A stretch of DNA of 64,000 nucleotides from Sphingopyxis sp. H073 (GTDB lineage: Bacteria; Pseudomonadota; Alphaproteobacteria; Sphingomonadales; Sphingomonadaceae), in contig NZ_LNSG01000002.1 of the NCBI RefSeq assembly GCF_001468395.1, forward strand, positions 487,641-551,640. The letters are read 5' to 3'. Shown here piece after piece: positions 46,581 to 55,024 of this stretch (positions are counted from its first letter, which is position 1; the number at the start of each line of letters is the position of its first letter). Position numbers and translations under genes: made by a program. Under the pieces are notes generated by a model. The model worked only from the letters and a program-made list of their open reading frames with translations, did not search any database and had not been told where the DNA came from.

Positions 46581-46638
46581 TGCGAACCCCCTTTGAGATG
46601 CCAGCCACTATCCGTTCAGGCTTAATTTCGCCCTAACG

Positions 46639-47457
46639 CTAGGCCTGTGCTTCCCCGCCCTTCTTGCCAAGGTAGCTGACGAGCATTTCCACATTGGTCA
46701 TCTGGGCTTCTAAGCGTCCAACCCTGTCATCCATCTTCTCAAACAGGTCATCGAAGCGGCCTGATGGTTGGCCTGAGATAGCAATCGCTGGCGCTGACGC
46801 ACATCGAGCAGGAGATGACGCGCTCATGCTTACTGAGGCTGTCGTGATGGCTGATTGGTATGATGCCTTTGCCTGTTGGGAAGACGCCATAGCAGCCTTC
46901 GTTGGCTTATCCTTGAACCATTGCCCTATGTCAGCATCCAGCTCAAAAGTCTGATGGATGAAGTTAGGCGTGTCGATCACGTCGGACCCAATCTCAACGA
47001 CCTTTGCCGTATCGGTTGGATAGAAAGCGAACGTGCCTGCTTGGCATCCGCCTATCAGATTGTAGCACCCTATGATCGTTGAAAGGACCGACGCAAGGCG
47101 CGTGTATTGCCCAGCAGCAGCGGGGACAGACAACGGGAAGATGACGGCAAAGCCGTTCACTGTGTCGATGACAAAGCACTTAGAGCCTAGCTGATTTAGG
47201 ACCGCGCTAACCGCTGCTCTCTCGCCTTCTTTGTATTCTAGCGCAACGGCAGATGCCTCAACGAAATTGCTCATATGATGCGAGCCATTCCAACTGGACA
47301 TATTCCAAAGACGCGGTTCGCCCACTCTATTGGCCTGTGCCTTGATGAATTTACGGAATGATATAGCGGGATAGGTAGGATCGATTGCTTCGACCTTTTG
47401 AGCTTTGTGATTGCCACCTAAACGGTGGAATAGGGAAATATATATCGACATAATCAT
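46639..47457 (-). CDS. Primase-like (AEP-fold) protein lacking catalytic acids, 272 aa
   Basis: Residues about 35-165 follow the pattern of plasmid and phage archaeo-eukaryotic primase domains: a first core strand (VEASAVALEYKEGE, where active enzymes have ALVLDYDDG), a second block (VIDTVNGFAVIFPLSVPA, normally HTTHSHRFRVILPLSR) and a third (GGCQAGTFAFYPT, normally QPSRLMYWPS). The metal-binding Asp pair and the His/Arg are absent, so polymerase activity is unlikely. The C-terminus (about 190-272) is a Ser/Ala linker followed by a short coiled coil. The assignment is from pattern only. GAGGTCAC precedes the start. Confidence 0.45.
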   Translation of the reverse strand: MIMSIYISLFHRLGGNHKAQKVEAIDPTYPAISFRKFIKAQANRVGEPRLWNMSSWNGSHHMSNFVEASAVALEYKEGERAAVSAVLNQLGSKCFVIDTVNGFAVIFPLSVPAAAGQYTRLASVLSTIIGCYNLIGGCQAGTFAFYPTDTAKVVEIGSDVIDTPNFIHQTFELDADIGQWFKDKPTKAAMASSQQAKASYQSAITTASVSMSASSPARCASAPAIAISGQPSGRFDDLFEKMDDRVGRLEAQMTNVEMLVSYLGKKGGEAQA

Positions 47458-47501
47458 GTGACCTCAATTAAAATAAACAAGTGTGGTCTCCGCCACATCT
47501 A

Positions 47502-47509
47502 TATTTATA
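47502..47509 (-). promoter_or_regulatory. TATAAATA motif upstream of 47,457 gene
   Basis: TATAAATA reads on the minus strand 45 bases before the start codon. It is one of at least eight related motifs at phage gene starts (see findings). Confidence 0.35.
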
Positions 47510-47603
47510 AAAATCGGTCATTCTGGCGCATTTATGCCGCCAACTGCTAAATACAAATGCGAGCAATGCTCGCTTTCCTCCTTGCAGAGGTCTTTTTACA
47601 ACT

Positions 47604-47633
47604 AGCCCGTCAGAATCTCGGTTTTGGCGGGCT
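47604..47633 (+). terminator. Rho-independent terminator
   Basis: AGCCCG and CGGGCT pair around an 18-base loop and are followed by TTTT. The 340-base gap 47,458-47,795 also holds CTAAATACA at 47,547-47,555, directly followed by a 44-codon open frame that I do not consider proven. Confidence 0.5.
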
Positions 47634-47795
47634 TTTCAGTGAATTCGAGCGATTTGGGCGATGTCAGGCAACCAAGGCCCATGTGCTATAGCTGACCGTG
47701 AAAATCGCTGTTTTCATGCCCTTCAAACCCGCAGAAAAGGGTGCGTTTTTCATACCCAAAACCATGAAATCGCCAGAATCGAGCTTTTTTCCGGG

Positions 47796-48110
47796 CTATC
47801 TGACCCCGTAAAACTCATCTCGTTGATAGCTACATTCACGGATGATCCTGAAACGAGCATCCTCATCAAGCTCAGGGAATGACGCGCCATAGCCGTATCG
47901 TTTCTCAGTCTCGTCTCTCCAGCATTGAACACGGTCGAACTTCGGACGCTCAGCATATGGAGTGATATGGACGGGCGGTGCAGGCGGAAGAATGCCAACG
48001 TATCTGAGACTGCCTATCACCAGACCAGCCACCATAAGCAGCAAACCCGGTGTCGCGATGATAATGGACACCCGTTCGCCACCTGTCCGCTTAGCCCACC
48101 ATTCCTTCAT
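47796..48110 (-). CDS. Hypothetical small membrane protein, 104 aa
   Basis: An N-terminal charged patch (KEWWAKRTGGERVS) precedes one membrane helix (about 16-36, IIIATPGLLLMVAGLVIGSLRYV), a Pro-rich linker and a soluble Arg/Asp-rich tail. AAGGGGGC before the ATG is a strong ribosome site. The ATG directly follows the stop of a possible 78-aa frame (TGAATG). No family is recognised. Confidence 0.55.
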   Translation of the reverse strand: MKEWWAKRTGGERVSIIIATPGLLLMVAGLVIGSLRYVGILPPAPPVHITPYAERPKFDRVQCWRDETEKRYGYGASFPELDEDARFRIIRECSYQRDEFYGVR

Positions 48111-48347
48111 TCAAGCCCCCTTTGAATTCAACGCCGTATATACGCTCTCACGATGGCACCCAAGCTGATTGACGATTGCGCGCACTGAACGGCAACAAAC
48201 CCATCTGAGCACATGCGCCAAATTGGCCGTTTTTGGCCGCGCGCCTTCGCGGGCCAGGAAAAATCGCTTTTCGCGACATTTTTTTGCATAATTACTAAAT
48301 ACAAATGAAGCAAAAAACGATGTTTTCCGCCGCTGTATCGTGCCCAA
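48111..48347 (-). CDS. Possible small helix-turn-helix protein, 78 aa
   Basis: The last 30 residues (RSVRAIVNQLGCHRESVYTALNS) have the spacing of a helix-turn-helix, and the stop abuts the next gene's start with the shared ribosome site inside the coding end. Against it, the first 45 residues are an unremarkable basic stretch and the plus-strand CTAAATACA motif overlaps the frame. Treat it as a candidate only. Confidence 0.3.
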   Translation of the reverse strand: MGTIQRRKTSFFASFVFSNYAKKCREKRFFLAREGARPKTANLAHVLRWVCCRSVRAIVNQLGCHRESVYTALNSKGA

Positions 48348-49448
48348 AGCATCAACATAAAAGAGCGATCACGTCGTTTTTTGCTTTCCGCTTTTTGGGC
48401 AGCGGTGATGATGCAGACGAGATTTCAAAAAATCTCCTTCTTCACAAAAAATCCAAAAATGACATTGCTGCTTTTACAAAGCCCAAGCTCGAATTCAGGA
48501 CGAGATGGTTGAGCGCGCAGCACGCGAACAAGAAGACAGAGTTATGCTGGCGACAGCATAGATGGCACTTGTATAAAAATGCACTCTCTTAGGCGACGAT
48601 AAGCACTGAAACGGCAGTTTGGTAGGTGAAATAACGTGGCTAGGACTGGACGTAGGCAACGCGCTGACAAGCACGACCTACAGTGCTGTGACGGCTGATT
48701 TGGTGGTCGTCATTGCATACCGCCGCATTACAGATGAACTGACAGCAAACAAGACAGGGCGACCCCTTGGCTGCGAAAGCAGCGTCAGACCAAGTATGTT
48801 GAAAGCGATGGACTCAAGCGCATAACGCGATCCTCACAAACATAATCATCCCCCTTCCGTTTCACGAAAAAGGCCAGCCATCAAAGCTGTTTCTATTTGT
48901 GGGGCGGAGGGGGGATAAAAATGTATCTGCTCCATGCCTAAGCGCATGGATCAAAGAATCCAAAAAAATCATCATTCATATCATCGAAATTAATCAAAAG
49001 ATAAAGCCAAACAAATCACATCGAGCATTGGTAAACGGAAACGAGCGTAAGCGAGTTGGAGTGCGAGCAATGCGATGATGTTGGATTGCTAAGCGATAGC
49101 GAAGGCAAGCCATTGTAAGGCCAAACAAGGCCATCGAAAATCATATCCCGATAAATATCAAGAGCGATCATCTAGGAGAAACGCAACGAGTGATATTCCA
49201 AGTCCATCCATCAAAAAAATGGCGCTTCTATTCCACTGACATATTCCGTCCGCATGAAGCGATAGGTGTTATATCTGGCGCAAAAAAGGATATGGCAACA
49301 TCAGGAAATAGATTGCTCGATCACCTGATATTGGAAGGACGCATAGCCTTGATATAATTGATGAGCCGAATTGGCCCATCAATGAAAATAGTTTTTGCTC
49401 TTTGGTATATGCTCATCACATCGGTATTTATCCGAAGTGTGTTGATCC
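48348..49448. other. 1.1-kb stretch with little coding sign
   Basis: This AT-rich stretch has only short open frames with no ribosome sites or recognisable products; the best, from 48,305 on the plus strand (95 codons), directly follows CTAAATACA. It contains a hairpin CCATGC/GCATGG near 48,930 and a run of GCGA-containing words at 49,040-49,120. I see no tRNA, CRISPR or long repeat. It may carry regulatory RNA, a remnant of lost early genes, or an origin. Confidence 0.5.
49358..49382 (-). terminator. Hairpin after the 49,449 gene
   Basis: TTGATGAGCC and GGCCCATCAA pair with one mismatch around a five-base loop. On the minus strand it lies about 65 bases past the stop of the 83-codon gene and is followed by TTATAT, a plausible end of that transcript. 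Confidence 0.5.
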
Positions 49449-49682
49449 TTAGGCTTCTGGTTCAGGGCTTATCGGCTCGATTGGTTCTTCCGTAAGCTCA
49501 TTGTGCCGTGCGATGATGCGTGGAAAATCGCCGCCTATAACGATGCTAAGCCTATCCAAGCACTGGCGAGTATTGAAGTCTTGTGAAGCCAAGACAGCTT
49601 CCCTGATTGCTTCCATAACAAGCTCATAATCCAAAGTCTCAATCAAGCTGCTCAATGCGGCTGCTTCTGTTTGTTCTGTCAT
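49449..49682 (-). CDS. Hypothetical phage protein, 77 aa
   Basis: This is a small acidic helical protein (TEQTEAAALSSLIETLDYELVMEAIREAVLASQ) with a Glu/Pro-rich tail. The ATG at 49,682 follows GAGAGGG; an upstream in-frame start at 49,700 overlaps that site. It is divergent from the transglutaminase-like gene across a control region with three inverted repeats. No family is recognised. Confidence 0.5.
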   Translation of the reverse strand: MTEQTEAAALSSLIETLDYELVMEAIREAVLASQDFNTRQCLDRLSIVIGGDFPRIIARHNELTEEPIEPISPEPEA

Positions 49683-49713
49683 TCTTTGTCGCCCTCTCAA
49701 TGTGGTTTGTTCT

Positions 49714-49835
49714 GTATTTATAAATACCGAAGAACACCCACGTTCATGTCGGAAAATCAGACATGATCGCGTAATTATACGTCTGGTTTAGATCGTTTTG
49801 TGTCCCTCCAGAGTGTAATGTGAACAGTGTTCACA
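49714..49835. promoter_or_regulatory. Divergent control region with three inverted repeats
   Basis: Three separate inverted repeats are present: GTATTTATAAATAC (perfect, 49,714-49,727), TCATGTC/GACATGA (49,744-49,750 and 49,760-49,766) and TGTGAAC-AGT-GTTCACA (49,819-49,835). The last lies just before the ribosome site AGGAGAGACAGGA of the plus-strand gene. Such a layout suits repressor control of both directions. Confidence 0.6.
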
Positions 49836-49854
49836 TACTTAGGAGAGACAGGAA

Positions 49855-50388
49855 ATGATGAAGGAATTGATGATTGGCGTTGCATCGCTAGTGAGCTTGA
49901 TGGGTGTTACGGCCGAAGCCCGCACAACCGTAAAGCTAGGCAATTCGATTGTAGAGATTGCCAATAGCGCAACCGCTTTGGAAAGTGGCGATTTGGCGTT
50001 GATGGAGCAGCACCGTAAGGCACTTGAACCTATCCATCGCGTAGCAGCGTTGCCTATCGAGACCGTGGCTTCGTTGCCTGATGCGCGTGACGTTGGTTAC
50101 GGCGATTGCAAAACCCTTGCAAAGACCTTCCGCACCATGATGGCCAACGAAGGCTTCGTTCCAGATTCGATGTTGATCGCGCTTGTGACCACAGAAAAGG
50201 GCGATCCTCACGCTGTTCTGGTTATCCGTGCTATTAAGAACGAAAAGGTGGTCAGTTATGTGTATGACATTCGCGTTTTGAGGATCGAAACGCTGGATGA
50301 ATCCTTGCGTCGTGGTTACAAATATGAAGCTATTGAAGCATATCCTGAGGGACAGTTTTTGGGCTGGAATGGCAAGGAATATCTCTAA
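49855..50388 (+). CDS. Secreted transglutaminase-like cysteine peptidase (BTLCP type), 177 aa
   Basis: A signal peptide (IGVASLVSLMGVTAEA) precedes a domain with the papain-like triad of bacterial transglutaminase-like proteins: Cys in GYGDCKTLAKTFRTMM, His in DPHAVLVIRA and Asp in YVYDIRVL. PF06035 members include periplasmic LapG, which cleaves adhesins, but most are uncharacterised and this one is short. It is the only plus-strand gene next to the tail operon and has its own operator, so it is a likely moron expressed in the lysogen. Its stop overlaps the converging tail gene. Confidence 0.7.
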   Translation: MMKELMIGVASLVSLMGVTAEARTTVKLGNSIVEIANSATALESGDLALMEQHRKALEPIHRVAALPIETVASLPDARDVGYGDCKTLAKTFRTMMANEGFVPDSMLIALVTTEKGDPHAVLVIRAIKNEKVVSYVYDIRVLRIETLDESLRRGYKYEAIEAYPEGQFLGWNGKEYL

Positions 50389-51107
50389 TAGCCTGTCACG
50401 TCGCACATCATAACGCCTGAGCCAGCTTGTCTGGTTTCCCCTCCTGCGAAGAACTCAATCGCTTCACGTCTGAATGCTACGTTGCCGTTTGACCATGCGG
50501 CTGTTGCCCGCATAGAGAAGCGTGGATTGATGAGACCGTCATAATGATCGTAGATTGTTTGCGCTGTCCCAAAAGCGAAGAAGGCATAATCGCGTCCAGT
50601 TGGTAGGGTGACGTTCACGAGTCCAGCCGTTCCGCCGGGGACAACTCCTCCAAGGCTAGGCAACACATATTTCGAGCATTTGAGGATTTTTGGCTGCTTC
50701 GTCGTGAAGTTGACCTTGCCTGTTGCTGGATTGACTATTTCCATACCAAAGCCGCTAGTTGAAGGAGTCAAGGCTGTGTAGCTGCGGAAGACCCACCAAT
50801 CGACAAAGCCGCCTGTTCCTTGGATTTGAAGGGTTGTTGTGGTGTTCGCCGCTACCGTCGATGGGGCCACATCCGTAATGCGAGGCCGCGCGCCTCCACG
50901 CCCTCGAACAGCCATTATGTCATATGCCACTGTGGGAGTGATTTCGACGGCACCTGAACTGAAATAGAAATTGGTGGCATTGCCGCTTCCATCGACCGCG
51001 CAAGCTGGGGCGGTCACTGTCCCTTTTTGGATGCAATAGTAATTTGCTGCCGAAGCGCCGATTTGGAGTTTTCCGTAGGCGTTGTAGAGTTCCATCCCCC
51101 AAGCCAT
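50385..51107 (-). CDS. Phage tail tip protein, 240 aa
   Basis: The opening AWGMELYNAYGKLQIGASAANY is the pattern of DUF6453-like tail-tip proteins and is related to the next gene upstream (AFGLRLYDPATGNITLDITD). The rest is a beta-rich region with PTVAYDIMAVRG and a C-terminal half resembling tail-attached receptor-binding or spike domains. As the last gene of the tail operon it probably caps the fibre. It lies five bases after the 94-aa gene. Confidence 0.7.
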   Translation of the reverse strand: MAWGMELYNAYGKLQIGASAANYYCIQKGTVTAPACAVDGSGNATNFYFSSGAVEITPTVAYDIMAVRGRGGARPRITDVAPSTVAANTTTTLQIQGTGGFVDWWVFRSYTALTPSTSGFGMEIVNPATGKVNFTTKQPKILKCSKYVLPSLGGVVPGGTAGLVNVTLPTGRDYAFFAFGTAQTIYDHYDGLINPRFSMRATAAWSNGNVAFRREAIEFFAGGETRQAGSGVMMCDVTGY

Positions 51108-51112
51108 CGCGA

Positions 51113-51397
51113 TTAAACTTCCAATACCCTTGCGGCCATACGGAACGCGCCGCCTCCACCTCCGCTAACGACAAGACGCTGATTTGCTACGTCTGGGATA
51201 ATCTGAGGCGGTATTCCTGATCCAGAAACCTGATTCACCACGACAACGCTATTGCTCGTCAAAGGAACGCTGTTGATGTTTCCTGTTGATGTGATGTTGT
51301 CGTTGAAATATGCGCTCATATCTTTGAGCGTATCGTCGGTTATATCCAACGTGATGTTGCCCGTTGCAGGGTCGTATAATCTCAATCCAAATGCCAT
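51113..51397 (-). CDS. Small tail tip protein (DUF6453-like), 94 aa
   Basis: The N-terminal strand-rich motif AFGLRLYDPATGNITLDITDDT and the C-terminal QRLVVSGGGGGAFRMAARVLEV are typical of small proteins encoded after lambda-J-like fibres. The 14-base gap before its ATG is filled by TTACTAAATACAGT, containing the recurring CTAAATACA motif, and no clear Shine-Dalgarno is present, which is odd for a well-expressed tail gene. Confidence 0.65.
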   Translation of the reverse strand: MAFGLRLYDPATGNITLDITDDTLKDMSAYFNDNITSTGNINSVPLTSNSVVVVNQVSGSGIPPQIIPDVANQRLVVSGGGGGAFRMAARVLEV

Positions 51398-51411
51398 ACT
51401 GTATTTAGTAA

Positions 51412-54400
51412 TCAGAGGGACAAGTTGCCCATTTTCATAACGAGGTTTCCGCTGTCATCGTAGATTTTTATCACGTTCTTGAAGATATTGACGCGGCCAC
51501 CTGATGTTCCACCGACATTTAACTCCCCTTTGAAGGTGGCAACTCCGCTGTTGATGGTTAGACCGCCTCCTGTCGTGCCGAGTTTAATTTCATCGGCTGT
51601 TAGGCTGATTTGTGATGCTGCTGATCCACCTGAATCTAAGGCAGTCAGCTTCAATTCGGCTGTGCCTGCGCCCGCGCTTACTCGCGTTAGGTAGGAGGCC
51701 AGTTTCGTGTCGTGTGTCGCGAGGACGCTTGAATGAGTGGCAACCGTTGCTTCCATAGGAGCGAGAACGGTTTTGTCCCGCACCTCTGTCTGGTCAGCGT
51801 TTCGGAAAACAGCTTTGAAGACGTTGAACCACTTATATGGGTTCGTAGCGGTGCTATATCCAAAGACACCATATTGGTATGCGCCACAGATGCCCATATC
51901 GGCGAACTCGGCACCCGCTGGGGCTTGGACCAGCTTGGACCACACTTTCTTGCCGTAGCCTGATCCTGCTGACCCTGCTGTGGTTCCGTCCGTTGTAATG
52001 TCAGTGTTGAAGTCCAGCTTTGAAACTGAGATTTCCCCGTTGCTGCCATTCTTCCATGAAACGAGAACACCAGAGCCAGCCCATGAGCCTGAGCCCATTT
52101 CAGCTTCGACATAGACGACATACCATGAGCCTTGCTGGACGCGCATTTGTGGCGCCCAGATCGAGTTGAACGCGGTTCCATTTCCTTGCTGTAGCTGCGC
52201 TGAATATGGGCTGTTCGTGTTCTTGTTGTTGCCAGCTACCCGCTCAAGGGCCGTCCCCGCGCTGTTGGTCCCTGCCTTATACCAAGTCGCGTGATTATAC
52301 TGGTCCGTCCAGTTGACGAACGCAGGGTCTTTGTTGAGGCTGCTCTGCCCAATGCTGGCAGCTAGAACGGCGCTGGTTTGAGCAGCACCGGCTTGGGCGG
52401 TGGCAATCGCAGCTTGTGTGGTGGATATGCTGGCCGACGTTGCGGCACTTTCGCTTTCGGTCACGTCCTCTAACCAGAGGCTATCCAACCCCCAAACCTG
52501 TGACGCTGCGCCATTGTAATTCAGGAAAGCAAGGATGCGACATTGCTTCGTGCCGCCGCGCCACCAGTTGGATGTGTCTGCGTTGATTCCTTCGCCAGTT
52601 AGGACTTGGCTTTCTATGTCATACCAGCCAGCCGCCTTGGTGGCTGGAGCCCAGCCGACAATGTAATTATGCCCTGTATTCGCTCCGATCGCCGCACCCG
52701 CTCCATCATGTGATGTTGCCCCGATGTAGATATTTCCTGAATGCCCGCTGGAATATACCCGCCCTCTGATCTTGTATTTTCTGCTAGTGTCGATTGGTAT
52801 TAGGGCTGAGTATAGATAGCTGCCGGGATTGGTGCCTGTGTTGCTAACCCAGACGCCAGACGCACCTTGAAAGCTCGCATTCCACGAACCACGTAGCGGA
52901 GGGCCAGACGCTGGATCAGTGTGGACAGCAAACCAGCTATCCATCCCCGAATTAAATCGAGCATTTGGTGTCAGCCCCAATGTCTGAGCATTCGACTGCG
53001 CTGTTGTGGCATATGCGGCAGACAGGTTGGCTTGGGTGGTTGCGACTGCCGCCTTATCGTTTGCTAGAGTGGCCTGTGTGGTGGCAATTCCTGCCTGTGT
53101 TGTGGCAATTTCTGCTGCGTCAACGTCGATCAATTCTAGGGCATAGACACGCTGAGCAGCGGTATATGGCGCGGGATAATTCATCACCACGCAGGGGGTG
53201 ATGAATGCTCCAGCATTGGTTGATGTTAGGACAGCTTCAATCCAAACGGGGGTTGAAGATGATAAAACTGGATCGCCATAAACCGTTGCGGTGACGTAGC
53301 TGCCACTGTTGACCGATGGAAAGTATTGTATGCGAAGCTGAATGCGCCCTGCTGTCCCGCTGACGTGCTGGACGAGCGCGCGCACTTTCCACTTTTTCCC
53401 GTTGGTAGTCGGGACGCGAGTTTTCCACGCGACGGCACCATAACCGGCCGTATTGCTAACTTGATAATATGGGCCGTAAGTTGGGTCTGTCCCTAGAACA
53501 GCGTTGGAAGGATTAACCTCGTCACCGATGCCAACATGGTAAAGCAGACCATTTTCAAATGTGGTTGGCTTTGATGCTAGAGCGGCCTTCTGGGCAGCGG
53601 TGGAGTAGGTAGCGGATAAGCTGGCATTAGTGGCAGCAGATGACGCAGAATCTGACGCATCGACCGCAGCACCACTGGCAACACTGGCTGATACTTCTGC
53701 CTGATATTCCTCAGTGACGTCCCTTATCGTCAATGAAGAGACTTGAATGAGGCTGTTGCCGTTTGTCCCGCCATTACCCCAATTGAAATACACCCTTGGA
53801 CGAATCCAAGCGTTCGGAATTGAGTTAGGAGCAAAGTCCTGATTGAGCGTTATCCAACCATCCGAAACCGTTATGTTGTCGCTGGCAACGCCGTGCAAAA
53901 CGCCGTGGCTTCCCAGTGTTGTCTCGACGTTGAATGATGCATTTAACCCAGTAAAATCGACGGCAGCAAAAACGCCTCCACCGTTTGATGCATCAACGGT
54001 GCAACGAAGCCGAGCAGATACCCTGTATCGACGGCCAGTTATGGGCTTGATAAGTCCTTTTGTGCAAACCTGCCCAAAGCTGTTATATGTGAAAACTCGA
54101 CCAATACCGCTGACGGTTACGAATGTGTCTGGCCCGCCTAGATCGGCAGGAAATTCACCGTTGAGGTCACCTGAGAAGTATTTTCCATCGTCTCTAAAAT
54201 CATTCGGGAACAATGCGGCTGCTGCCCTGATCGCAACAAGAGCATTTGCGCTTGATGAAGAAGCAGATGCACTAGCTGCGGTTGCAGCATCAATTGCATC
54301 ATTTTTGGCGTCAAGAGCGGCGGCAGCAGAAGCAGACGCAGAAGCTGTGTCACCATATGTCTCGATAAGGTCGGCAAGCTGCTCCTGAGCCGCCTCCAAT

Positions 54401-55020
54401 TCCTCATTCAATTCCGAAAATATGTCCTGAGCAGGGTCAGTCGGTGTTGTTATCTCGACTTCGTTCTCAATCGCACCATCATCACCAAACGCATCGTATC
54501 CGCTATATCGGACATAATAGGTGGTGGCTGGCTCAGCCTTGAAACTGACGATTGGATTAGGACCAAATGCCTTTTCGTTTTCGGAGGTTTTAGCAACAGG
54601 TGAGGTTTCGCTTGCCCAAACATGATACCCCACAAAGTCCGAGTCAGTCCCCGGATAGAAGTTCATTATGATGAGATTATGGGACACCTCTGATTGGAAT
54701 GAAGGTGCAGAAGGTGCCGGATTTGACGCTTCCACAGTGAACGCACCAGAGCGTTTATCGTTGGCATCAACGGTATATAATCTGATCGTTGGCGTTCTGG
54801 TTAAACCGGCTGTGACGTGTTCCTCATAGAGCAGCGTGTCGGTATAAATCCGCATTCCATTTTCGGGATTAATGCCAGTGTTCGCATTCTGGTCGATGGC
54901 ATGAGGAACGACCTTGTTGGCGCATTGATACTCGATTTCGTATCGCAACTCCGCCTTGTTTTCTGGGTTTTCCTCGAATGTGACTACTAACGAATTTCCT
55001 GTGAATGTGGCTGATACCAT
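51412..55020 (-). CDS. Tail fibre/host specificity protein, J C-terminal part, 1202 aa
   Basis: Two fibronectin-III-like domains (1-100 and 100-195, with YHVWASETSP and TYYVRYSGYDAFGDDG) are followed by an Ala/Ser coiled coil. Then come four jelly-roll, carbohydrate-binding-like modules (about 270-440, 500-650, 705-880 and 910-1070), separated by Ala/Thr/Ser-rich linkers with IATTQA repeats. The C-terminus is a DUF1983-like tip (residues 1120-1202, ISLTADEIKLGTTGGGLTI). It binds the host surface. It starts seven bases after the stop of the I-J fusion gene, as if one fibre had been split in two. Confidence 0.85.
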   Translation of the reverse strand: MVSATFTGNSLVVTFEENPENKAELRYEIEYQCANKVVPHAIDQNANTGINPENGMRIYTDTLLYEEHVTAGLTRTPTIRLYTVDANDKRSGAFTVEASNPAPSAPSFQSEVSHNLIIMNFYPGTDSDFVGYHVWASETSPVAKTSENEKAFGPNPIVSFKAEPATTYYVRYSGYDAFGDDGAIENEVEITTPTDPAQDIFSELNEELEAAQEQLADLIETYGDTASASASAAAALDAKNDAIDAATAASASASSSSANALVAIRAAAALFPNDFRDDGKYFSGDLNGEFPADLGGPDTFVTVSGIGRVFTYNSFGQVCTKGLIKPITGRRYRVSARLRCTVDASNGGGVFAAVDFTGLNASFNVETTLGSHGVLHGVASDNITVSDGWITLNQDFAPNSIPNAWIRPRVYFNWGNGGTNGNSLIQVSSLTIRDVTEEYQAEVSASVASGAAVDASDSASSAATNASLSATYSTAAQKAALASKPTTFENGLLYHVGIGDEVNPSNAVLGTDPTYGPYYQVSNTAGYGAVAWKTRVPTTNGKKWKVRALVQHVSGTAGRIQLRIQYFPSVNSGSYVTATVYGDPVLSSSTPVWIEAVLTSTNAGAFITPCVVMNYPAPYTAAQRVYALELIDVDAAEIATTQAGIATTQATLANDKAAVATTQANLSAAYATTAQSNAQTLGLTPNARFNSGMDSWFAVHTDPASGPPLRGSWNASFQGASGVWVSNTGTNPGSYLYSALIPIDTSRKYKIRGRVYSSGHSGNIYIGATSHDGAGAAIGANTGHNYIVGWAPATKAAGWYDIESQVLTGEGINADTSNWWRGGTKQCRILAFLNYNGAASQVWGLDSLWLEDVTESESAATSASISTTQAAIATAQAGAAQTSAVLAASIGQSSLNKDPAFVNWTDQYNHATWYKAGTNSAGTALERVAGNNKNTNSPYSAQLQQGNGTAFNSIWAPQMRVQQGSWYVVYVEAEMGSGSWAGSGVLVSWKNGSNGEISVSKLDFNTDITTDGTTAGSAGSGYGKKVWSKLVQAPAGAEFADMGICGAYQYGVFGYSTATNPYKWFNVFKAVFRNADQTEVRDKTVLAPMEATVATHSSVLATHDTKLASYLTRVSAGAGTAELKLTALDSGGSAASQISLTADEIKLGTTGGGLTINSGVATFKGELNVGGTSGGRVNIFKNVIKIYDDSGNLVMKMGNLSL

Positions 55021-55024
55021 TACC

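Noticed and set aside
47661..47882. 73-codon plus-strand frame
   Set aside because: No ribosome site, unusual composition, and it overlaps the end of the better supported minus-strand gene at 47,796.
48350..49440. CRISPR array or tandem repeats in the non-coding stretch
   Set aside because: No regularly spaced direct repeats were found by eye.
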